The translations under genes were made by a program, and so were the position numbers. From positions 186,001-250,000 of the forward strand of contig NZ_JAUOEL010000006.1 of NCBI RefSeq assembly GCF_030540765.1: a DNA stretch of 64,000 nucleotides. The letters are read 5' to 3'. This document shows, in pieces, positions 17,521 to 27,368 of the stretch (position 1 is the first letter of the stretch; the number at the start of each line of letters is the position of its first letter). The stretch is from Flavivirga jejuensis. Lineage in GTDB: Bacteria; Bacteroidota; Bacteroidia; Flavobacteriales; Flavobacteriaceae. The notes below the pieces were generated by a model, which searched no databases, was not told the origin of the DNA, and was given only the letters and a program-made list of their open reading frames with translations.

Positions 17521-17590
17521 TTACTGTAAATTTTCTTGACACTTTTCTTCACAATAATTTACCCACGTTACATAACCATTCAATGTTTTC
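17521..17590 (-). pseudogene. relic of an M1 aminopeptidase C-terminal end
   Basis: On the minus strand one frame reads YVTWVNYCEEKCQENLQ and then stop. The nearby M1 peptidase reads YLMWIRSCGEKCQENLQQ near its C-terminus. Aligned without gaps, bases 17521-17580 match 24601-24660 at about 44 of 60 positions by eye, in the same frame and orientation. The Gln codon CAA of the intact gene is a TAA here. Similarity fades beyond about 17590, and no upstream M1 coding sequence remains. The rest of the 17423-17676 gap shows nothing else I can name. Confidence 0.6.
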
Positions 17591-17676
17591 ATCCATAAAT
17601 TATGCTTTTTATAGAATAAACGATCACTAAACAGTTAGTAATCTATACTTTAGCGAAACTAACCAATTTTACTTAC

Positions 17677-20600
17677 ATGAAAAAGAGCTATTTTCTCACT
17701 CTTTCGTTTTTTTGTATCATTATTTCAATTTTTTCTTTAAACAAATTCGAAATTAAAAAAGGACTAAAAAACAATATAAATATTAAAAACAGCACATTTT
17801 TCTCCAGTAATATTCCAAATTTAATCGCACCTCCCACTGTAGATTTTAATTTTTCTAACAATTTATGCTCTGGGCAAAGTATCTCTTTTACCTCTATCGT
17901 TACGGGTGATGGTGGATTTGATTATACCTGGAATTTTGGAGACGGAGAGACGTCCACACAACAAAACCCAAATCATACTTTTGAAGCTACAGGTTGTAAT
18001 ACTAGAAACTTTAGTGTATCACTTACTGTTACAGATGTTAATGGTTTATCAACCACAGATACACAAACAATAACAGTGCTAGAAAAACCAAGTATTTCAT
18101 TCTTTGATACCAATCCAGGAGTAGCAGGTGCATTTAACAACTGTGGCAATACAAATTCAAGCTCTGACTATTTAGTTGAAGTTGGCAACAATTCTACTTC
18201 TAATTCATGTATTAATTCTTATGATATCGATTGGGGAGACTCTAATACTCAAACCAACGTTACATTTCCTCTTTCACATAATTATTCAGGATTTGGAACC
18301 TACGAAATGAAAATTACCGCTAACGGCAGTAATGGTTGTTCCAATACGGTTACAAATTATGTTAAGAATGCAACAAATCCTTCTGGTGGTATATCTGGTC
18401 CAGGAAATACACAAAACCTGTGTGCTCCTACGGCAAGTTTACAATTCGAAATAACTAATTGGGGATTAAACACGACTGATACAACTTACGAGATAGACTT
18501 TGGTGATGGTGCAACTATTTCCTATACTCAGTCAGACTTAGTAACATCTTCTTTTTATAATGCTTCAAATCCATCTGCTTCGTTACCTTTTCCTATAGCT
18601 CCCCATTCATATACAACATCAAATTGCCCAAATGAATACACTGCAAGGCTTTGGATTAGGAATGCTTGTGCGCCTACCCCTAATCCAGCAACCCTTCCAA
18701 ATATTTTAGTCTTAATAAGTCCAGATACAAGTTTTACAGCTCCTGATTCTGAATGCGTAAACACCTCTGCTGAGTTTATTAATACAACAACCCCTGGTTT
18801 TGGATTTAATTGCTCATCTGATGTAACTTTTACATGGGATTTTGGTGATGGTTCCACCCCTACTGTAGTGAATGGTTATCAAAATGTAAATCACACATTT
18901 TTAAATTCGGGAACCTATACAGTAACTCTGACTGCCGATAATGGTATTTGTGAAAAAGCATCTTACGTTCAAAATATATGTATTGAGCCACCACTCACTC
19001 CAATCTTCACAACAAATACTAATGACGGTTGTAGTCCATTAAATATCAATATTACAAATTCAACTGATGAAACAGATAGTTGCCAACCGCCAATATACTT
19101 ATGGGAAGTTACATATACGACTAGTTATTGTGGTTCAACTCCAGCAATATGGAATTTTACAAATGGTACTGATGAAAACTCACCAACCCCATCTTTTAAC
19201 TTCCAAACTCCTGGAACATACACTTTAAAATTAACAGCATCCAATTCTTGCGGTGGCTTCTCTACATTTCAGGATATTATTGTAAAACAACCTCCAACAG
19301 TAAACATTGTTGCTATTCCAGATTTTTGTGGTTCAGCAAGCATAAACCCAGTAGCGAATGTAGTGAGTTGTGCACCAGCATCAGAAACCTTAACTTATAG
19401 TTGGAGTTTTCCTGGAGGAACGCCTGCTAGCTCAACTGCTTTAAATCCAGGAACGATAAATTATACGACTCCAGGAAGTCATCAAGTTTCCTTTAGTGTT
19501 TCAAACAGTTGCACCACCACTACAACAGATACCGAAAATTTTGTTATCAACCTCATTCCAACAATAACCAATACTAATTTAACGCAGAGCATTTGTTCTG
19601 GAACAGATACTGCCGAAGTTATTTTAGCATCAAACATTACCAACACAACATATACCTGGACTGCTTCTGCTCCTTCTGGTGTTACAGGCTTTATTGCTTC
19701 TGGTAGCACAAATACAATTCCCATTCAGACTATTTCCAATTCTAATAGCACATCAGAAGATGTTACTTTTACGATAACACCATCTGTTGGAAGTTGTGCA
19801 GGAACTCCAGTAAATCTAATTATAACGGTAGATCCAGCGCCCTTATTTACAACACAACCACAAGCAGAAACAATTTGTTTAAATGGTTCCATAAATCCTT
19901 TATCAGTTATTGTAAATGGTCCAGGAACACCAACCTATCAATGGTATAGCAATACAGTTAACAACACAACAACGGGTACTATTATAACAAATGAAACAAC
20001 AGCAACGTACACACCGCCCAACACTCCTGTAGGTATCAATTTTTACTACTGTGTGGTATCTTTTACATCTGGTACTGGTGGTTGTAACAAAATAACATCT
20101 AATACAGCTCGTGTAGAAGTTGTAAACGGTATCCAAATTGATACACAACCTATTGCCTCCCAAAATATTTGTAATGGTGGTGCTATTGATACCGCTTTAT
20201 CTGTTACGCATTCTGGAGGCACAGGAACTATTACGTATCAATGGTATACAAACACAATAAATTCTAATACAGGAGGAACCAGTATTACCGGAGCAACAAA
20301 TTCTAGTTATATCCCTCCAACTTTTACAGTCTCAGGAAATTATTACTATTATGTAACTATAAACCTAAGTGGAAGCGGTTGCAGCCCTGTTACTAGTAAT
20401 GTATCTGAAGTTATAGTCGTAAACGATCCTACCATAACCTCACAACCCATAGTTTCACAAACATTATGTCAAGGAACGACACCGCAGAACCTTGAGGTGG
20501 TAGCTACTGGTGGTTTAGGGACTATATATAATTACCAATGGTACAGCAATACTACAAACAGTAATTCTGGAGGTACTCCAATAACAGGCGCTACCAATAG

Positions 20601-23532
20601 CAGCTTTACACCTCCAACAACTACAGTTGGTACGCTTTATTATTATTCTGTTATTACACAACCAGATCCAGGTTGTAGTGTGATTAGCGATACATCTGTT
20701 CTTACCATAAACCAAGCGCCTACATTTACATCACAACCCATTACTGAAACTATTTGTTTTGGAGAAACCTTTAACACGCTATCTGTAGGATACGCAAATG
20801 GTGTTGGTACACCAACCTATCAATGGTATTCAAATTCTGTAAATACAACTACTACAGGCACAGCTTTAACTGGTGAAACAAATCCAACATATATACCGCC
20901 TTCAAGCTCGATTGGAACGATTTATTATTATGCCATTATCACATTTTCTTCTGGAGGTTGTACCGAGATCACGTCTCAAATTTCAGAACAAACAGTGAAT
21001 CAAACACCAGCCATTACCGCTAAAACAGATACTATTTGTAGCGGTATCACATTCAATATTACGCCAGATGCCTCAAGTGGAGACACGGTTCCAACAGGTA
21101 CGCTATACACTTGGACAAACCCTGTAATAAGCCCTGCAGGAGCTATAACTGGTGCTTCCAACGAAACAACACCCCAAAGTAATATTAGTCAAACGTTAAT
21201 AAACAACACGACAAATATTGCCACTGTAACCTATACAGTGACTCCCGTTTCTGGGATTTGTACTGGCGCAAATTTTACTATAGTCATAACTGTTAATCCA
21301 TCCATTAGCATAGCAGATACCATAATAGACAGTCCTTGTTATTTAGCTAACTCTGGTTCTATAGACATCTCAATAAGCGGCGGTGTCCCATTTACAGTGG
21401 GAAGTCCTTATCAAATATCATGGACAGGCCCTAACGGATATACCAATTCTAATGAAGATATTTTTAATTTAGAACCTGGTGATTACACGGTGGTTATTAA
21501 TGATAACGGCGGTTGTCCGTTCACAGATACACTGACCATTCTAGAACCTGACGAATTAATCTTTAGCACTATTGACTTTGATCCTGAAACTATTTCTTGT
21601 TTTGCTGCTAATGATGGCACTATCGGTATTGAAATTTCTGGAGGCACAACACCTTATCAATACAATTGGACACGCAATGGGAATCCTTTTGATACTACTG
21701 AAGATCTATCAAACCTTGGTCCAGGAGATTATCAAATATCTGTTACAGATGCAAACAATTGCCCCTCTATTGTCAATAATTTTCAAATTATTGAACCCCC
21801 AGAATTACAAGTTAGCTTAATGAATCAAGTTGATATTATTTGCTTTGGTGATGCTACTGGCGAAATTAGTATTAGCACCGTAGGAGGAAGACAAATTGAA
21901 GTATCTACAGGTGTTTTTGACTATACTTATGCATGGACAGGTCCAAACGGATATACAAGTACGATACAAAACCCTACAGGCTTAATAGCAGGAACCTATA
22001 ATTTAACAGTGACTGATAAATCCAATTGCACAGATACCTTAGAAGTTATTTTGAATCAAACTGATGAAATAATAATAGATTACACCGATACAGAAATTGA
22101 ATGTTATGGTGATAATAATGCTTCTATAACAATCGATAATATTTCGGGTGGAAATTCGCCCTATACGATACAATGGAGCAATCTTGGTTCGGGGTCTGTT
22201 CAAAATAATTTATCAGCAGGCACATACATTATTACTATCACAGATGATACCAACTGTGAAAAACAAGCAACAATCGTTATTGATGAAGCTCCAGAGTTTT
22301 CAATTACTCCAGATGTTAAGCAAGTATCTTGTTTTGGAGAAAATGACGCTAGTATTTCATTAAATTTAGTTGGTGGTATTGATCCCATAACACTTGCCTG
22401 GAGTGACGACCCTGCTGCGGGTGTTGAACGAAACAACCTGAGTCCAGGCACTTATTCTGTAACCATTACAGATGGTACGCCTTGTACTATTACAGAAACC
22501 TTTACCATTATACAACCTGATCCATTAAATCTTTCTGCAAATACAACTGATGCATTAGATTGTGACGATGCCAATAGTGGCGCCATTAACTTAATTGTAA
22601 CTGGCGGTACACTTCCATTAAATTATTCATGGTCTAACGGTGCTACAACAGAAGACTTAAACAATATCCCTCCTGGAGACTATTTGGTGGTTATAACTGA
22701 TGCCAATAATTGTGAGATATCCGAAACCTGGACTATTAACCGATTTGATCCGCTTACTATAGATGTAGACACCATCACAGATTTCGATTGTATCACCCGA
22801 AATGTAGAACAGACCTTTGTAGCCAGGGTTACTGGGGGTATTCCACCCTATCAAATAAGTTGGTCTAGCGGTACCATAAGTGGTGTTAATAATGAGATCA
22901 TGAACACAGATCAAGATGGTTTAATAACTATAGATGTTATTGATAGCTTCGGTTGCACAACCAGTTTTTCACACCAAGTAGATATCCCTATTTTAGGAGA
23001 TGCTGATTTTGAGTTAAACTCAATAGGCTTTACTTCTTATGGTATATATTCAAAAAAAGATCCTATTCAATTTACAAATACAGCTGTTGGTGATTATAGG
23101 TCTATACTTTGGGATTTTGGAGATGGGAATTTTTCAGATGAAGACAACCCAATACATACCTATACAACAGAAGGTGATTATACAGTTACCCAGACCGTAA
23201 CATATCCTTTTGGGTGCGTTTACAATAAAATGATCACTCTAAAGGTAGAAAAAGGCTATAGTCTTATAATGCCAAATGCGTTCACACCAAATAGTGACGC
23301 TATGAACGATCATTTTTCGCCAGCTTTTATAGCTTTAAATAATATGGTCTTAGATATTTATGACACTTGGGGAAGCATCGTTTATTCCGAAACAGGTGAT
23401 GATATTGATGGTTGGAACGGAAAAATAAAAGATGCAGATGCTGAAAATGGTAATTATTATTATACGTTTTCAGGTGAGACCTTTTATGGTGAGACCATAA
23501 CATCAGAAGGTGTTATAGTACTAATAAAATAA
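17677..23532 (+). CDS. giant PKD/Ig-like/SprB-repeat surface protein with type B T9SS sorting domain
   Basis: A 1951-residue surface adhesin-like protein. After a signal anchor (about 1-22) come PKD-type domains (WNFGDGE, WDFGDGS and related, about residues 50-640). Four Ig-like repeats of 97-99 aa follow, starting near 724, 821, 920 and 1017 (each with TQP/SQP, an early Cys, YQWYSN and a YYY strand). Seven SprB-like repeats of 75-90 aa (about 1210-1780: Cys-x5-G-x-I, SGG-x-PY, LPGDYxVxITDxNxC) follow, then a last PKD (WDFGDGN). The gliding-motility C-terminal domain ends it (MPNAFTPNSDAMNDHF ... IDGWNGK ... GEGVIVLIK-like), the type B signal for T9SS secretion. Probable role: cell-surface adhesion or gliding. 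Partner PorP/SprF gene lies 6 bp downstream. Confidence 0.93.
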   Translation: MKKSYFLTLSFFCIIISIFSLNKFEIKKGLKNNINIKNSTFFSSNIPNLIAPPTVDFNFSNNLCSGQSISFTSIVTGDGGFDYTWNFGDGETSTQQNPNHTFEATGCNTRNFSVSLTVTDVNGLSTTDTQTITVLEKPSISFFDTNPGVAGAFNNCGNTNSSSDYLVEVGNNSTSNSCINSYDIDWGDSNTQTNVTFPLSHNYSGFGTYEMKITANGSNGCSNTVTNYVKNATNPSGGISGPGNTQNLCAPTASLQFEITNWGLNTTDTTYEIDFGDGATISYTQSDLVTSSFYNASNPSASLPFPIAPHSYTTSNCPNEYTARLWIRNACAPTPNPATLPNILVLISPDTSFTAPDSECVNTSAEFINTTTPGFGFNCSSDVTFTWDFGDGSTPTVVNGYQNVNHTFLNSGTYTVTLTADNGICEKASYVQNICIEPPLTPIFTTNTNDGCSPLNINITNSTDETDSCQPPIYLWEVTYTTSYCGSTPAIWNFTNGTDENSPTPSFNFQTPGTYTLKLTASNSCGGFSTFQDIIVKQPPTVNIVAIPDFCGSASINPVANVVSCAPASETLTYSWSFPGGTPASSTALNPGTINYTTPGSHQVSFSVSNSCTTTTTDTENFVINLIPTITNTNLTQSICSGTDTAEVILASNITNTTYTWTASAPSGVTGFIASGSTNTIPIQTISNSNSTSEDVTFTITPSVGSCAGTPVNLIITVDPAPLFTTQPQAETICLNGSINPLSVIVNGPGTPTYQWYSNTVNNTTTGTIITNETTATYTPPNTPVGINFYYCVVSFTSGTGGCNKITSNTARVEVVNGIQIDTQPIASQNICNGGAIDTALSVTHSGGTGTITYQWYTNTINSNTGGTSITGATNSSYIPPTFTVSGNYYYYVTINLSGSGCSPVTSNVSEVIVVNDPTITSQPIVSQTLCQGTTPQNLEVVATGGLGTIYNYQWYSNTTNSNSGGTPITGATNSSFTPPTTTVGTLYYYSVITQPDPGCSVISDTSVLTINQAPTFTSQPITETICFGETFNTLSVGYANGVGTPTYQWYSNSVNTTTTGTALTGETNPTYIPPSSSIGTIYYYAIITFSSGGCTEITSQISEQTVNQTPAITAKTDTICSGITFNITPDASSGDTVPTGTLYTWTNPVISPAGAITGASNETTPQSNISQTLINNTTNIATVTYTVTPVSGICTGANFTIVITVNPSISIADTIIDSPCYLANSGSIDISISGGVPFTVGSPYQISWTGPNGYTNSNEDIFNLEPGDYTVVINDNGGCPFTDTLTILEPDELIFSTIDFDPETISCFAANDGTIGIEISGGTTPYQYNWTRNGNPFDTTEDLSNLGPGDYQISVTDANNCPSIVNNFQIIEPPELQVSLMNQVDIICFGDATGEISISTVGGRQIEVSTGVFDYTYAWTGPNGYTSTIQNPTGLIAGTYNLTVTDKSNCTDTLEVILNQTDEIIIDYTDTEIECYGDNNASITIDNISGGNSPYTIQWSNLGSGSVQNNLSAGTYIITITDDTNCEKQATIVIDEAPEFSITPDVKQVSCFGENDASISLNLVGGIDPITLAWSDDPAAGVERNNLSPGTYSVTITDGTPCTITETFTIIQPDPLNLSANTTDALDCDDANSGAINLIVTGGTLPLNYSWSNGATTEDLNNIPPGDYLVVITDANNCEISETWTINRFDPLTIDVDTITDFDCITRNVEQTFVARVTGGIPPYQISWSSGTISGVNNEIMNTDQDGLITIDVIDSFGCTTSFSHQVDIPILGDADFELNSIGFTSYGIYSKKDPIQFTNTAVGDYRSILWDFGDGNFSDEDNPIHTYTTEGDYTVTQTVTYPFGCVYNKMITLKVEKGYSLIMPNAFTPNSDAMNDHFSPAFIALNNMVLDIYDTWGSIVYSETGDDIDGWNGKIKDADAENGNYYYTFSGETFYGETITSEGVIVLIK

Positions 23533-23538
23533 ACACGA

Positions 23539-24534
23539 ATGAAAGTAAAATTTATCATCATTATCATAATCTGTTCTTATTATTCAAAAGTTAATGCTCA
23601 AGATCCTATTTTCTCTCAATATTTTTTGGTTCCCGAAACAATGAACCCTGGCTTTTCAGGCTTTGAGGACGCTACATATTTTGGATTAATTCACAGAACA
23701 CAATGGCCTAGCTTAAACCTAAGAGTTGATACTGAATATGCTTTCGTTAATTCTTCGATCGAAGATGTAGGTGGTATTGGTTTTAGCATTTTAAATCAGC
23801 ATGAAAATAATACCAACTATAATTATTTACAAGGTAATGTCAGTTTTGCATATCATGTAAGATTAGCAAACGATTGGTATTTTAGACCTGCCGTTGAGCT
23901 TGGTTTTGGCACGAAGTCTTTTAATTTTGGAAACCTAGTCTTAGCAGACCAAATTAATATTAATTCGGAAACTATAACCCCCTTTTCTTCAGATGCTTTT
24001 GCTTTAAATGCAAACAGGAATGTAACCTTTTTTGATTTTAACGCTGGTTTTGTTTTTGATAAAAAAAATACACGTAATGATACCGATTTATGGCTAGGCG
24101 CCTCTATTAAACATTTAAATAAACCCAATATTTCTTTTGTAGAAAATGGCAACGTGCCTTTAGACATCTTTTATTCCATACATGCCAATTATAAGTTCCC
24201 TTACTTTGATTATAACGACATGCTTATTTCTGTTAATTATATGCAGCAAGGGCAGTATAACAGATTAGATATAGGAACCACAGTAAAACTTGAAAAACTC
24301 ATGTTAGGCGCTATGGCTGTTACCAATCCAGCAAAAAACAGTTTAAATAGTCATTTATTAACTTCGATTAACGCCTTTGTAGGATTAGAATTTGAACAGT
24401 TACGTTTTGGTTTTTCCTATGATTTAAATACGTCTAAAATTGGTAGAACCGATGGCGTTTACGAACTTTCAATCACCTATTTAACGGGTTGCTTAATTTG
24501 TAGAAATCCAGCAAATTTAGAAAGACGTAAATAA
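23539..24534 (+). CDS. PorP/SprF-family type IX secretion outer-membrane protein
   Basis: A 331-residue beta-barrel protein with signal peptide (MKVKFIIIIIICSYYSKVNAQ) and the family start QDPIFSQYFLVPETMNPGFSG, then GLIHRTQWPSL and many amphipathic strands, ending FGFSYDLNTSKIGRTDGVYELSITY. PorP/SprF proteins are usually encoded just after a type B CTD substrate and are needed for its secretion and surface attachment. The 6-bp spacing to the giant adhesin gene fits that pairing. It converges with the M1 peptidase gene with only 3 bp between stops and no terminator hairpin visible. Confidence 0.93.
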   Translation: MKVKFIIIIIICSYYSKVNAQDPIFSQYFLVPETMNPGFSGFEDATYFGLIHRTQWPSLNLRVDTEYAFVNSSIEDVGGIGFSILNQHENNTNYNYLQGNVSFAYHVRLANDWYFRPAVELGFGTKSFNFGNLVLADQININSETITPFSSDAFALNANRNVTFFDFNAGFVFDKKNTRNDTDLWLGASIKHLNKPNISFVENGNVPLDIFYSIHANYKFPYFDYNDMLISVNYMQQGQYNRLDIGTTVKLEKLMLGAMAVTNPAKNSLNSHLLTSINAFVGLEFEQLRFGFSYDLNTSKIGRTDGVYELSITYLTGCLICRNPANLERRK

Positions 24535-24537
24535 AAG

Positions 24538-26493
24538 CTACTTAACTTTTAACATCTCTTTTGCAAACTTTGAAAATTGCCAATTATGGTGTTTTGTGGC
24601 TTGTTGCAAATTTTCTTGACACTTCTCGCCACAGGAACGTATCCACATTAAATAACGAAATGCATTCATGCGAATTTCAAAACCGTATTTTGAACTTGTA
24701 TAATCTAATAATTCTTCAAAAAAGGCCTTACTATTTTCGGGTTCAAAATCGTTTGAAGCTAAAGCTAGTGTTAACCAAAGAGCTCTAACGTTTTTATCAT
24801 TAAACCCTTGAATATTCCTGGTTTTTTCTAAATATTTATTTTGCTCTTCAGGAAAACTATTCCATAGTCCAAATAAAGCAGTTTCTATAGTTATATAAGA
24901 TGCATCATCAAGAAGTGTTTCATAATCTTTTTTGAGTGTTTCAGGAACTTTAGAAAGTGTTTTTGCAATCGCTTGCCGCACTTTTAAGGAATTCTTAAAA
25001 TTTTCTTTTTGTAATCGATTTGATAGTTGTGAGACCACTTTTATTTTAGCTTCATCCGAAATTCCATGTAACATATATTCTTTGCATTTGGATGTGTACG
25101 CCTCACAATCAACCATTAAATATTCTTGTATAAAAACTGACTTTTTAAGACTTTCTAAAGCAGCATCATAATCAAACCGCTTAGCTTTTAACCAAAGCGA
25201 TACAAACGCATCTAAATCCTGCCCACTCACCTGCTCCACTTCATTTATAAAATCATCTGTTTCTACATTTTTAAATTGATTTTTATTTAGATAGTTTTTC
25301 ATAGCAGTCTTAAAAGCGACATCGCCTACCTTCTCACGTAACATATGCAATACCCAAGCACCCTTTTTATAAAATGTCGTGCTGCTTGATTTTGGATCTA
25401 AAAGGGAGGTACTTTGTCTTGCTTTATGTTGATTTAATAATTCTTGAGCATATTCGTAAAGCCTCCAGTAGTAATAATTATCCCCAAACACCTCTCGTTC
25501 TGCTAACAAAGCATAATAAGTAGCAAAACCTTCTTGCAACCAATGATGTGTTCCAGAAGTTTCGGTCACCAAATCTCCAAACCATTGATGTGCTAACTCG
25601 TGCGCATTAACATTTACATAATTTTTATCTACAAAGGCTATTGAATCAATTACAAAAGCATCAGAGAAAATAGTGGTACTTGTATTTTCCATACCAGCAT
25701 ATAAAAAATCTTTCACTGGTACCTGTTTGTAATTTTGCCAAGGATATGGTACACCAATTTCTTCTTCTAAAAAATCGAACATCTGTTTGGTATAACGATA
25801 TGTAGGTTCAAATTTTAATGAATCTTCAGGATAGTAATACATTTCTAGAGGAATACCACTTTTAGAAACTTCAATCTTTTTAGTGTATTTACCAATGGCT
25901 AAAGCGACTAAGTAACTAGACATAGGGTGTTGCATATCGTAGTACCACTTTTTTTTATCTAAATAATCTTCAGTTTTAATTAACTTTCCGTTAGAAATAA
26001 CCTCGTAACCTTTATCAAAGACTACAGTTAGATCAAACTGAATTTTATCATTCATATCATCAATACTCGGCAACCAATTACTGGTGTATTTCCCTTGACC
26101 TTGTGTCCAAATCTGTTTATTCCCCTTTTTATTATCCCAGTCAATAAAATATATAGCCTTTTTAGAAGTCGTTTTCCATGTAATATTTAATTTATGACTG
26201 CTATTTGCTTTAAAAGGGTACTTTATAATAAGTTGTTTTCCATTATATAAACTATCAATAAACTGTCCATCTAATATATGTTCTATTTTATCAAAGCCTT
26301 TAGCATCAATATAAATGGAGTCTGTATCTTTTAAAATCTCAAACTCATACAAAACAGTTCCAATAACTTCTTTCTTTAGTAAGTCACCAAAAGCAATAGC
26401 CACTTTTGCTGTTTTAAAATCAACATATTCAGTTTGCTGAGAAGTAGCAATAGAAACAACCAATAAAAAGAAAATAATGAGTCTTAATTTCAT
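24538..26493 (-). CDS. secreted M1-family metallo-aminopeptidase
   Basis: A 651-residue zinc aminopeptidase with signal peptide (MKLRLIIFFLLVVSIATSQ). The exopeptidase motif appears as AGMEN (266-270, replacing GAMEN). The zinc site is HELAH (298-302) with the third ligand E321 in LQEGFATYY, exactly 18 residues on. A C-terminal HEAT-like helical domain follows (about 470-651), containing the CGEKCQ pair of cysteines. It trims N-terminal residues of peptides in the periplasm or outside. A relic of the same C-terminal sequence lies at 17521-17590 on the other side of the adhesin cassette. Confidence 0.93.
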   Translation of the reverse strand: MKLRLIIFFLLVVSIATSQQTEYVDFKTAKVAIAFGDLLKKEVIGTVLYEFEILKDTDSIYIDAKGFDKIEHILDGQFIDSLYNGKQLIIKYPFKANSSHKLNITWKTTSKKAIYFIDWDNKKGNKQIWTQGQGKYTSNWLPSIDDMNDKIQFDLTVVFDKGYEVISNGKLIKTEDYLDKKKWYYDMQHPMSSYLVALAIGKYTKKIEVSKSGIPLEMYYYPEDSLKFEPTYRYTKQMFDFLEEEIGVPYPWQNYKQVPVKDFLYAGMENTSTTIFSDAFVIDSIAFVDKNYVNVNAHELAHQWFGDLVTETSGTHHWLQEGFATYYALLAEREVFGDNYYYWRLYEYAQELLNQHKARQSTSLLDPKSSSTTFYKKGAWVLHMLREKVGDVAFKTAMKNYLNKNQFKNVETDDFINEVEQVSGQDLDAFVSLWLKAKRFDYDAALESLKKSVFIQEYLMVDCEAYTSKCKEYMLHGISDEAKIKVVSQLSNRLQKENFKNSLKVRQAIAKTLSKVPETLKKDYETLLDDASYITIETALFGLWNSFPEEQNKYLEKTRNIQGFNDKNVRALWLTLALASNDFEPENSKAFFEELLDYTSSKYGFEIRMNAFRYLMWIRSCGEKCQENLQQATKHHNWQFSKFAKEMLKVK

Positions 26494-27109
26494 ATATCGA
26501 ATATAGCAAACTTTGATCCAAATTTTAATATACTAACTATTTAAAAATGGAAAATATAGAAATAGGAAATCCTATTATTGGAAACAAATGTCTGAATTAG
26601 GCTTATTCAACTGACTAGTAGACCTCTACCCTCGCAGGGATAACAAAGCAATTAATTGAGGCATCGCCTAGTGGTGTTCTTTTCAATTAAACAAACTAAA
26701 CCATGGACTGGAAGTCCATAGGTTCGTTTTGGCAGACTGAAAGTCTGCTTCGTGAAATATGGTAAAACTGAATTCGTGTCAAAAGTTTTTAGAAGCTGAA
26801 AGCGACATGCACTAAAGTACATAGTTTTAACTCCATTTGAGACCAATAAAAGGTAACAAAACAGCCTAAGACACTAAAAACCAATCATTTTGTCTTATTT
26901 TCCTACCATTTAAGCGAGTATATAAGTTATAACGAAAATAATATTGTAATTTATGTAAGAAAAATAATATTAAACAGCAGATTGACAATACAATAACAAT
27001 CGTATCTCTTGAACTATATTATATAATTCAAATCTGATGTGATATTTATTCCAAAATGTTGATCTAAGCCATATATTAATTCATAAAATTAATTAATAGC
27101 CAATAAAAA
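26494..27109. other. non-coding stretch with REP-like palindromes
   Basis: No credible gene. A frame on the minus strand (26652-26846) is open but crosses the palindromes below and has no family likeness. From 26590 to 26850 the sequence looks like a dispersed-repeat remnant. The remainder to 27109 is plain AT-rich sequence in which I see nothing. Confidence 0.5.
26703..26748. repeat. pair of REP-like palindromes
   Basis: Two 17-nt perfect hairpins lie 12 nt apart: ATGGACT-GGA-AGTCCAT (26703-26719) and GCAGACT-GAA-AGTCTGC (26732-26748). Each has a 7-bp stem and a 3-nt GRA loop with the shared core GACT-GRA-AGTC. This regular design is typical of repetitive extragenic palindromes mobilised by TnpA-REP-like transposases. 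No such transposase is in the window. Confidence 0.6.
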
Positions 27110-27192
27110 ATTATAACTGAGTCTATAGAGCAAGCTCATATAGTTATAATTTAAACCGCAACAAATATTATTATTATTTGTTGCGGTTTTAT
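27110..27192 (+). ncRNA. candidate small RNA 3-prime end with intrinsic terminator
   Basis: A hairpin AATTATAACT/AGTTATAATT (about 27110-27151, with an inner GAG/CTC pairing) is followed at once by a perfect 15-bp stem AAACCGCAACAAATA/TATTTGTTGCGGTTT (27153-27189, loop TTATTAT) and T-rich sequence. This is a strong plus-strand terminator, but no plus-strand gene lies upstream until 24534, and the genes between are on the minus strand. It therefore may end an unannotated short RNA. I cannot identify a promoter or a known RNA family. Confidence 0.4.
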
Positions 27193-27368
27193 GATTATAT
27201 TGTTCCATCCTTCTTGTATTGTAGCAGCACTAATTAACTGCAATCGTGCGTTCAAAAGAAATAAAAAATTCTTAAAACTGACTATCCTGAAAAACCATAG
27301 GGTTATTCATAAAAGAACAAAAGTCTTTTCGTTTTATGTTTTAACCGAAAAAACTTAAATTCGCTTTT

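Noticed and set aside
17677-24534. Integrated mobile element carrying the adhesin
   Set aside because: No integrase, transposase or terminal inverted repeats; only the M1-tail relic suggests rearrangement.
26652-26846. 64-codon frame on the minus strand
   Set aside because: It crosses the two REP-like palindromes and reads like translated repeat DNA; no start or domain support.
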